From positions 558,001 through 622,000 of the forward strand of contig JACVRA010000171.1 in assembly GCA_019828545.1 (NCBI GenBank): a DNA stretch of 64,000 nt. The letters run 5' to 3'. Numbering within the stretch: position 1 is the stretch's first letter; every line of letters starts with the position of its first letter. A program made the translations under genes and the position numbers. The notes under the pieces are model-generated. The model saw only the letters and a list, made by a program, of their open reading frames with translations, searched no databases and was not told the origin of the DNA. This document shows, in pieces, positions 56,905-64,000 of the stretch. Source of the DNA: Paracamarosporium sp. OC-R06-R3. Its lineage: Eukaryota; Ascomycota; Dothideomycetes; Pleosporales; Didymosphaeriaceae.

Positions 56905-58816
56905 CGAAATGTCTGGCGGATGGAATGACTAGAATCCAAATTGCGATCACCTAGTTCATGGAGCCGCAAAAGGGGTGAGGCTCTGCGATCGGCGCCCTTT
57001 CTTCCTCACGTAACGAGCCTCCACCTTGCTCACCCCGACTTGCTGTAGCTAGTCGTTTCATCTGCGGCCATACAGTCAGCCGGATGCCGTGTCTAAGCCC
57101 ACTGCCCTTGTTATAGTGCCAAGCTTTACGGTGAACCGCCCTCTGGCACGGATAGAGCCTTAGCACTATTCCTGAAGCAGCGAATATGTCATGCTACGTT
57201 TTCCATGTTAGTTTCGGCAAATCAACCTTTCTGCCAAGGAAACAAGCACGATGATCCCCGATTGTCATTTCGGAAAAAGCAATACCACCACTACCATGGC
57301 CAGGACTCTTGTTCAAAAGTCCTGTCGTTTATTTTTTGACGATGTACAACTTTGTCTATCGGATTTGCAGGCTACTTGTCAAGAAAAAGTTCACCGGTCG
57401 ATGGCCAGGATGGCAACACTGTTGTGTAACGAGGCCAGCGAGTAAAGTGACCCCTCCATGCAACACTACCCTGTTATGCCTTTATTATCGCCCCCGCACA
57501 CGAGTCCTTCACGGGTTTTCGGTTACCATTTCCTACACAGCCGCAAAATATGCTTCCGGAATTGGGAGGCGCGTTCGTATCTTTCTTACATACACCCTCT
57601 TGGGGCTTGGTCATCACGACGTCCATGGTTGAACCAGAATATTGAAACCCTGCAGATATTGCCTGAAGATACTTTAGCGACTCTCCAATTTTGGATAGGC
57701 GACTCATTGTACCAGTGCGCTAAATAGAGCGTTGAACAATGCGTTGAACAGTGCGTTGAACAGTACGATGAACAGCACGATGAACAGTGCGTTGAGCAGC
57801 ACGATGCACAGTGCGTTGAACAGTGCTCTAGATTTATTATAAAAAGAGCTGCGAAAGACCGCATCTAGGAGTGAGAGCAAGTCAAACCAACAAGCGTGCT
57901 GCCTCGATCAACAAGCCTATAGCCGTTCATCTTCTCAACCTTACAGGGCTCGATTCCATTTGAACACAAAAGATTTTTGTAATATGGGCCAGTGCCAGAG
58001 CTATCGTGTAGGTCACCCTGCCTGTAGCCTTGCAGCCTGACAAACAACTGACGTGGTGAAAGCGGGAGATTAGCCTAAGCGCCTCGCAGAAGGGCAACAA
58101 GAGTACACATTACGCAAACAATGGTTGGGGGAATGGAGTTATATATGATAACGTCCGTGCTTCTTCAGATCAACAAGGGGACGAGAATTTCAGCAGCGCA
58201 AACAACGCGTCTCGAGGAGTAGAAGTTGAGGCACTGAAGCTTCATGCGGTGCATGTATTTCAAAGACGCAAAGGAGGATGGTAGATCCATGATCGATTGG
58301 CCGAGCGCAACTTTGACTTATAGTTCAATGTGACGCTTGGATTCCAAGAGCGGGAATGGTTCGTTGACCCGGCACCGCTCGATCGTATGATCATCCAGGT
58401 ATTTCAAGTGATTAGCTTTATCGAAACCTTCAGTGTGATAGAGATCAGGAAGACAGAAGCACATTTTGCCCGCTACTTGGCGGTCGTCGGCCGTTTGCCT
58501 TGCTGTCGCGATAGCCCTTAGAAAGAGGGGTTAAAATCAGCCTTGTGACCGAATCGCACGACCAATGGACTTTCAGTGTTTACTAAATGCAAGGATAATT
58601 CTGTTGGGATACCCAAGAGAAAGCAAGATGCAGATGATATATTGTTGACCGGTGCAATAGCGTAGGTATAGCGCCCAAGGCAGATTAAGCGAAAGGCCTT
58701 CATATCTTAACTCTTCTGCCGATGTGCCCTGGACCATAATCGGACTTTTAAACCCCGTCACTAATACGCGTCTCACAGTCTCCAACCACGCGGGAGGGTT
58801 CGCATCCGGGCAATTA
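56905..58816. other. Long accessory stretch without a supported gene
   Basis: 1.9 kb containing a 12-bp minisatellite. Minus-strand frames at 57474-57707 and 57865-58047 include Cys-spaced segments (CKKDTNAPPNSGSIFCGC; LLCSNGIEPCKVEKMNGY) that resemble pieces of small secreted proteins, but I could not build a start, signal peptide and splice sites. They may be remnants. Confidence 0.4.
57726..57832. repeat. 12-bp minisatellite
   Basis: About nine tandem copies of a variable unit gcgttgaacagt (variants acgatgaacagc, gcgttgagcagc, acgatgcacagt). Read on the minus strand in one frame it would give a Cys-Ser-Thr-His tetrapeptide repeat. Confidence 0.9.
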
Positions 58817-59711
58817 ATGGATATTGTTTCTGGAGTGGCAAGTATAAGCCAGCTTGCTGCTTACAGCAGTTCTGCGTGGAAAGTATTTTTGCGGCTGTAC
58901 AAGGAGCTGAGCGGGGGTCCAGCGGCATGGCAAGAGTATAAATCTAACCTTACGCACCTATTGAAGGTCATCGAGCGTATATTGTGTTCATGCCAACAGG
59001 CCCATCTTAACTCATTGGAACAAATCACTGCCCTCATTTGCGAGCTGTCAGAGATCGCACATAACGCCCAGAACCTTATTGTTCGAGCAAAACGGCCTGG
59101 TATCTTGGGAGTTTGCTGGTCCGGTGTTGGCGTAACAAGTATCCTTGGTCGCGCTTTTCAGTCTCTATCGGCGAAAAGAGAGCTATTGCAACTGGTACTC
59201 TCGCAAGAAAATCTAGCCGAGTTATCGTGTTTCGGGGACGGGATATCTCGTATACAAACACAGCTGGACTACGTGACAATGAGTGGAAACGCCAATTCAG
59301 ATGCTGGGGATATGGTACGTATAATACACAAGATCTCAGGACACGAGTTCTGACCAAACCGCCTTGCAGCAAAAGCTCAAGATTACAAGCGAAGTGAGAG
59401 GCCATGGCACTACATCAACGGAAAATAACGGCTGGGGTGCTGTCGTTCGGGGACGAGTTTGCAAATCAGTGACCGTTACATCGAGCACTGTTGGTGACGG
59501 CTCTGCTGCCTATTCTAACAATTACGATGGGATTAATCGCGAAATTGCGATGAAGCAGCTGGAGATTGCAGAAATACACGCTCGGAGCAATGCCGGTCAA
59601 AATGGGGGCGAACAGCTGAACAAGAAGACGGAAGTGAGCGCTGGTCAGCCATCACAGAATGTGAACTTGCTATCCGGCAGTGATGTCCGTCGCTCTGGTA
59701 ACAAGAAGTGA
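58817..59711 (+). CDS. Protein resembling the N-terminal domain of fungal NLR-like (STAND) proteins, stand-alone
   Basis: Exons 58817-59314 and 59370-59711 give 279 aa; the 55-nt intron (GTACGT/GCAG) is phase 0. The start MDIVSGVASISQLAAYSSSAWKVFLRLYKELSGGP, followed by a helical bundle (EYKSNLTHLLKVIERILCSCQ, LICELSEIAHNAQNLIV) and a GILGVCWSGVG...GRAFQSLSAKRELLQLVLSQ segment, resembles the helical N-terminal domains that precede NACHT or NB-ARC modules in filamentous fungi. No nucleotide-binding domain follows. Exon 2 is Gly/Asn/Ser/Val-rich (GHGTTSTENNGWGAVVRGRV, VTSSTVGDGSAAYSNN), then a helix (REIAMKQLEIAEIHA). That middle section could be an aggregation-prone motif as in fungal incompatibility partners; this is speculation. 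The upstream GTG at 58724 was not used as start. Confidence 0.65.
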
Positions 59712-60233
59712 TTTGATGAAAGTTCTTCATAGTAACCGACGTTTCCGCCAAAGTATGTAGAGAACTCACATGGAACTGTCGACAGAATAATGCAATATCT
59801 TAGTTTTCCCCTCTTGTCATTTGCATTGACTGATGAAGTAGAGTAGTGTTCTCACAAGCGTTATATTCTGTATGTTATGGCCGAACAATCACTTCAATCA
59901 CCAGGTATACAACTAGGCAAAGAATGCATTTAGTTACCCACATTCATAAAGCCGAAGGGTTTAGCATGGCGTTGGGTATACTTAACTGTTCATGGGAGTC
60001 ATGGGAAGATGTGGATTTCCAGCTGTCTTCTCCATCTGTCTCATGATCTTCACATTGATTCTTTTGTTGCACGTCTTGGCAATATTTTCTTGTCCCGTTG
60101 ACAACCTTCGGCGCAGGATTCGATTCATCAGAAACAGCCCGCAAGTGCCTTGTGCTTGCCTTGTTACCCTTCCTGAACAGCAGGTGCTTGGTTAATCCAA
60201 CCTTGCCGTCGCTTACTGAGCGCGGCCTATGTA
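59712..60233. other. Intergenic up to the MITE
   Basis: 522 bp, AT-rich, with frames of 65-105 codons on both strands and no recognisable product. Confidence 0.4.
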
Positions 60234-60347
60234 ACGTGTTCCACCACTCAGTGGGCCACACCAGTCAGTGGGCCACCCCAAAAACCACCAAAAATCAGAA
60301 AAATAGCCCCTTGTAATCTCAACAACCACTGAGTAATAATTTCTAAA
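60234..60347 (+). repeat. MITE left terminal inverted repeat
   Basis: 114 bp; pairs with 60546-60659 in reverse complement. Confidence 0.9.
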
Positions 60348-60545
60348 TTTCTATATCTAGCCTTTAAGATCACTATTATAACGTATATTAGATTTTTAAA
60401 GGTAATTTATCAAGTAAATCTAGAGATATAGTAATTTAGCTTAAAATTGGGGGCTAAAACGCTGTATCTCACTAATAGCTAGAGTTACTACTATATAATC
60501 TTGAAAGGGAGGCTTAGAATAGGTACTAGAGGCTAGATATGAAAT

Positions 60546-60659
60546 TTTAGAAATTATTACTCAGTGGTTGTTGAGATTACAAGGGGCTATTTTTCTGATT
60601 TTTGGTGGTTTTTGGGGTGGCCCACTGACTGGTGTGGCCCACTGAGTGGTGGAACACGT
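60546..60659 (-). repeat. MITE right terminal inverted repeat
   Basis: 114 bp; reverse complement of 60234-60347. Confidence 0.9.
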
Positions 60660-60815
60660 TAATCAACATGCGGGCTGACTTATCGATGGGGGCTTCAAAC
60701 AAGACTGACTAGGTGAAGGCCGCGCTAGTGAAGCTCGGGCCATCTTCAGCTTTCCTTCGTTGAACGCGAGTACCAACGAACAATCGCCGCCGCTCCTTCT
60801 TGTTTGCCGATCGAT

Positions 60816-62654
60816 ATGACGAGCATTGACGATCTCTTCAAAGGCACAAGCTCTGCAACAAAGCGCAAATTCGAGAACCCCTCAGAAGCCGACCCGACAC
60901 AAGCCTACAAGTCCGCGAAACTTACCTCCAACGGCGACGCCAAGCGGCCAGCCCATGCATCCGTAGCAGACGACGACGACGATGACGAGGAGGCGGGGCC
61001 CTCATTACCTCCAGATCTTGAGGACGAAGATGGCGACGACGAGGAAGGGCGCTTCTTCGGCGGCGGGCTAGACGAGGACGCGAAAGATGCGATGGACTAC
61101 CTGGACGCGCAGGACGGAGATGAAGCAATAGGCGAAGAAAAATACGACTCGTCATGGCTGCGGAAAATCGCGCTCAATTTCGAGAAGAAGGTCAACAAGA
61201 ATGCGTCATTGCGCGCAAAATACGAGGATGATCCGACCAAGTTCATGGAATCGGAGGGCGACCTGGACGAGAGCATAAAGGGCCTCAGTATACTTTCAGA
61301 ACATTCAGAGCTATATGAGGAGTTTGCAAAGAACGCGGCAACTACGAAGCTGGTGGAATTGCTGGCGCACGACAATACGGACATTGCGATCGCCGCGATA
61401 GAGATGATTTCGGAGCTCACAGATGAGGATGTCGAAGCAGAACAGGAGCAGTGGGATGCGCTGGTATCGGCATTCCTCGAGGCAGATCTTTTGGGTCTTC
61501 TCATCTCCAATTTCGGGCGCTTCGATGAGAGCAATCCAGAGGATGCATCTGGTGTGTACCATTCGCTCAGCGTCATCGAGAACCTCTTATCACAACCTGC
61601 AAATACGGATGTGGTAGGCAAAGAGCAGAAGCTGTTAGACTGGCTGCTCAACCGGATACAACAGGCCGAAAAGCCTACAACTCAAAACAAGCAATACGCC
61701 TCTGAGATCCTATCCATCCTCACCCAATCCTCGCGACCGAACCGTAAGCGCGTCATCGAAGCGAACGGCGTCGAGCTCTTCCTCACTCAACTTGCGCCAT
61801 ACCGGAGGAGTGACCCAGAGAAGGAGAGCGAGGAAGAGGAATACATGGAGAACCTGTTTAATTGCCTGACATCACTGGTCGACGAACCAGAAGGGAAATC
61901 GAAGTTCATAGACGCAGAAGGTGTGGAGCTCTGTCTGCTCATGGTGCGAGACGGCAAGACGAGCAAGAGCCGATCACTCAAGGTCTTAGATCATGTCTGC
62001 GGCTACGCCGAATCAGCGCCAGCGGAAGAAGCGCAAACGAACGGGAACAGTTCGAAAGACAAGGGCAAGCAGGCTGTAGAAATCCAGTCCAATACTGCAG
62101 CCCCGGTGTGTGAGAAGGTTGTAGAAGCACGAGGCCTTAAACCCATCTTCAGCACCTTCATGAAGACCAAGAAACACGATCCTGAGACAACTGAACACAT
62201 ACTTGGTATTTTTGCTTCGTTACTTCGCTCGTTACCCGGCAATACCGACGCACGTTTCCGCGTCCTTGCCAAGTTCTTTGAAAAAGACTACGAGAAGATC
62301 AACAAGCTTGTTGCTCTGCGGAGAGACTACGCTGCGCGCGTAAGTGCCTTCGACGCGAAGTTGAGAGACAAGAAACGAGGGTTATCAAAAGAAGAGCAGG
62401 ATGAGATCGACGTGGAGAATATTCCGTCGCGACTTGATGAGGGCCTATACTGTCTTGAACGCGTTGATGCCGTTCTTGCGTGGCTTGTGGCAGAAGACGA
62501 CGGTGCAAAGAAAGCTATTGTGAAGGCGCTTAATGAGCGGGATGAAGGCCTTCAGGACGTAAAGAGAACTCTGCAAGCGCAGCTGGATGGCGTATTGGAA
62601 GTAGAACCTGCTGAACGGGAGATGTTGGAAACTTTGGTCGCATTCTTACAATGA
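60816..62654 (+). CDS. Beta-catenin-like protein 1 homologue (CTNNBL1), spliceosome-associated
   Basis: Single exon of 612 aa. CTNNBL1 is an armadillo-like protein of the Prp19/CDC5 spliceosome complex in the nucleus. The start MTSIDDLFKG is followed by a basic patch (KRKF), an acidic run (DDDDDDEEAGP and EDEDGDDEEGRFFGGGLDEDAKDAMDYLD) and helical repeats: SSWLRKIALNFEKKVNKN, PTKFMESEGDLDESIKGLSILSEHSELYEEF, AHDNTDIAIAAIEMISELTDED, SVIENLLSQPANTDVVG, NKQYASEILSILTQSSRPNRKR and EEEYMENLFNCLTSLVDEPEGKSKF. The C-terminal helices (LVALRRDYAARVSAFDAKL to ETLVAFLQ) are complete. An upstream in-frame TTG at 60804 is not needed. Start lies 157 bp after the MITE, so the element sits in its promoter. 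Confidence 0.95.
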   Translation: MTSIDDLFKGTSSATKRKFENPSEADPTQAYKSAKLTSNGDAKRPAHASVADDDDDDEEAGPSLPPDLEDEDGDDEEGRFFGGGLDEDAKDAMDYLDAQDGDEAIGEEKYDSSWLRKIALNFEKKVNKNASLRAKYEDDPTKFMESEGDLDESIKGLSILSEHSELYEEFAKNAATTKLVELLAHDNTDIAIAAIEMISELTDEDVEAEQEQWDALVSAFLEADLLGLLISNFGRFDESNPEDASGVYHSLSVIENLLSQPANTDVVGKEQKLLDWLLNRIQQAEKPTTQNKQYASEILSILTQSSRPNRKRVIEANGVELFLTQLAPYRRSDPEKESEEEEYMENLFNCLTSLVDEPEGKSKFIDAEGVELCLLMVRDGKTSKSRSLKVLDHVCGYAESAPAEEAQTNGNSSKDKGKQAVEIQSNTAAPVCEKVVEARGLKPIFSTFMKTKKHDPETTEHILGIFASLLRSLPGNTDARFRVLAKFFEKDYEKINKLVALRRDYAARVSAFDAKLRDKKRGLSKEEQDEIDVENIPSRLDEGLYCLERVDAVLAWLVAEDDGAKKAIVKALNERDEGLQDVKRTLQAQLDGVLEVEPAEREMLETLVAFLQ

Positions 62655-63325
62655 GCAGTGAGCATCTGGAATCGTCTTGCTTTATGTAATTTTAGTTGAG
62701 TGCACTAAATGCGAATAGCCAGTGTATTATCTTGCAAGAGTCACCGGCGAACCGCGTCCGCAATAAGAGTAAAAAAACACCTACCAAAGCATATATGCCC
62801 TTTCGTGTGTACAGTTCTCAAGTGTTGGTTCGAGGTTGGGTTTTAAGCGTATCAACGCCGCTTGGCCTGCACAACCAATGCATTCCCGTCTATTTCGCTC
62901 ACGTGGTTCGCACTTCTCGTATTCTCATATATAGCGCACACCGTCCTCTTCTCACGATCGGAACAGAGCTAAGGACGCTTGTAGGTACGACCGAGAGCCA
63001 AGCCGCCGAATGACTGCTTTGACGCGCCACATTCGGCAACGATAGACACGACTGTGAATGTGGATCGCGAGCCTTTAGCAATGCTAATTGAAGAAAGTGG
63101 GATTTCTCTTTGTTAATTCATACTCAAACCATTACGATACGTCCTGTACGACTTCAATCAATCCGCTAACCCCAATTTTTGACGTTGAGGAAACTTTGTT
63201 TAGGCTACGTCATTATTTATGTTTCAACAGTTTTGCAACACCAAGACCAGACGCGTCTAGCTGAAATCAGAAACTTTTGCTCCTTCATAACAACGACGCA
63301 TCACAAGTATTTGAGATACTCGAAA
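62655..63325. other. Intergenic, RTA1 gene promoter
   Basis: 671 bp; no gene recognised. Frames of 60-105 codons lack protein character. Confidence 0.4.
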
Positions 63326-64000
63326 ATGGCTTCGGAACCACCTGCGAGAGGATGGATAGATCCTAATTTTCCTAATCCTATGGGAGATGGTACGACCTCC
63401 TTTTCACCCCTTCGAAGCTCCGCATCACGTCCCCTGAATCCCCACATCTTCATAATACTACCACCATTGGGTTAATATCTCAGTTTAACATGTTCTATAG
63501 GTGATGCAACGATAATCATATATGGTTATACACCGTCACTCGCGGTCGGCATCCTGGGCATCGTCCTCTTCGCTCTAGCAGGCGTGCTACATCTATGGCA
63601 GCTTTTCAAATACCGAAGTTGGTATTTTAGTACGATGATAGTCGGCATTGCGTTTGTATGGAACCCTGTTCCTTGCTTTTCTTCACCTACCACTTTCGTC
63701 AAGACTAATCAGTGAACAGGAGATAGTAGGCTACGTCTTCCGCAGCCTCAGCGCAAAAGTAGACCCCTACCGCGTCGCTTTCTTCGTTGTGCAATACTTT
63801 TGTGCGTTGCCCGTGGTATTCGTCTCCTACTTCAGTAGAAAGTCTAATAGAGACCGATAGTCATCGTCGTAGCACCAGTCTTCTTCGCCGCAGCGATATA
63901 TACGATACTCTCGCTCTTGATCAACGCAACGGGCCGGCATCATGCACCTCTTCCTCCCAAAGCCATCCTCTGGATCTTCATCACCTGCGATGTCATCGCT
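63326..64000 (+). CDS. RTA1-family membrane protein, 3' part beyond the window
   Basis: Exons 63326-63389, 63501-63655, 63720-63801 and 63861 to the window end. RTA1-like proteins are fungal seven-helix membrane proteins linked to lipid or drug resistance (Rta1, Rsb1). The N-terminus MASEPPARGWIDPNFPNPMGDG joins GDATIIIYGYTPSLAVGILGIVLFALAGVLHLWQLFKYRSW, then TMIVGIAF-EIVGYVFRSLSAKVDPYRVAFFVVQYF and F-IVVAPVFFAAAIYTILSLLI, covering the first three to four helices and the GYxxR signature of the family. The three introns (111, 64 and 59 nt) have GTACGA, GTATGG and GTGCGT donors. The coding sequence is still open at 64000. Confidence 0.88.

Larger units (their letters stand above)
60234..60659. 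mobile_element. MITE with long terminal inverted repeats, TA target duplication (Tc1/mariner-like)
   Basis: The left arm begins ACGTGTTCCACCACTCAGTG at 60234 and is repeated in reverse complement ending at 60659. The first 114 bp of each arm match without a mismatch that I can find, and similarity continues about 16 bp with small changes. The element is flanked by TA (60232-60233 and 60660-60661), the target duplication of Tc1/mariner elements. The 426-bp element has an AT-rich core of about 170 bp and no coding frame, so it is non-autonomous. Confidence 0.92.

Noticed and set aside
57726..57832. CRISPR-like array
   Set aside because: Adjacent 12-bp tandem units with no spacers in a eukaryotic genome; it is a minisatellite.
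58724..58816. GTG-initiated N-terminal extension of the NLR-like N-domain protein
   Set aside because: The family begins MxxVSGxAS at the ATG at 58817; the extension has no ATG and no conserved character.
62822..62845. GGTTCGA-like B-box suggesting a tRNA gene
   Set aside because: No matching A-box, acceptor stem or anticodon arm could be folded around it.

Overview
The window is nuclear DNA of a filamentous ascomycete, most likely a dothideomycete of the Pleosporales type. The grounds are short GT-AG introns (mostly 46-110 nt) with CTRAY-like branch points, a fungal trifunctional histidine gene, CBM1-bearing plant cell wall enzymes, a fungal RTA1 gene and a Tc1/mariner-type MITE. The order-level assignment is inference. 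I rebuilt the exons by hand from splice sites, reading phase and family alignment. I support 24 protein genes, one of them cut by the right edge, plus two weaker small ones.

Layout. 1-7.1 kb: SAGA/ADA subunit Ada3/Ngg1 (+, with a GC-AG intron), an epoxide hydrolase (-) and the trifunctional histidine enzyme (+). 7.1-16.8 kb: secreted GH10 xylanase with N-terminal CBM1 (+), an Artemis-like SNM1 nuclease (-), a conserved unknown protein (+) and COP9 signalosome subunit 7 (-), with a GC-rich 1.3 kb promoter block holding an 11-bp minisatellite. 16.8-27.2 kb: a Ccc2-type copper ATPase (+), a Rab GTPase (-), a PAF-acetylhydrolase-like lipase (+) and a stand-alone SRA-YDG protein (+). 28.3-34.1 kb: a 1337-aa secreted repeat protein ending in a degenerate GH18-like module (+) and a CCHC zinc-knuckle protein cut into symmetric exons (-). 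35-42.9 kb: an MFS transporter (-), the ERAD subunit Hrd3 (+) and a pectin lyase with C-terminal CBM1 (+). 42.9-45.5 kb: a gene-poor stretch with diverged duplicated segments and one or two small genes. 45.5-55.8 kb: an amidase (-), Bap31 (-), tRNA dihydrouridine synthase Dus3 (+) and a ~20-repeat ankyrin protein (+). 55.8-60.7 kb: an accessory stretch with a type II membrane Cys-rich protein (-), a 12-bp minisatellite, a two-exon protein resembling the N-terminal domain of fungal NLR-like receptors, and a 426-bp MITE with TA target duplication. 60.8-64 kb: CTNNBL1 homologue (+) and a truncated RTA1-family gene (+).

Most genes are unrelated housekeeping functions, each with its own promoter; several neighbours are divergent and share a 0.4-1.5 kb promoter block (epoxide hydrolase/his, nuclease/unknown, CSN7/Cu-ATPase, Rab/lipase, MFS/Hrd3, Bap31/Dus3). 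Functional links are loose: xylanase, pectin lyase and perhaps the pseudo-chitinase protein act outside the cell on plant or fungal walls; Hrd3 and Bap31 act in the ER membrane. No secondary-metabolite cluster, CRISPR or RNA gene was recognised. The accessory 57-60.7 kb stretch and the 28-32 kb repeat protein are the least conventional parts.
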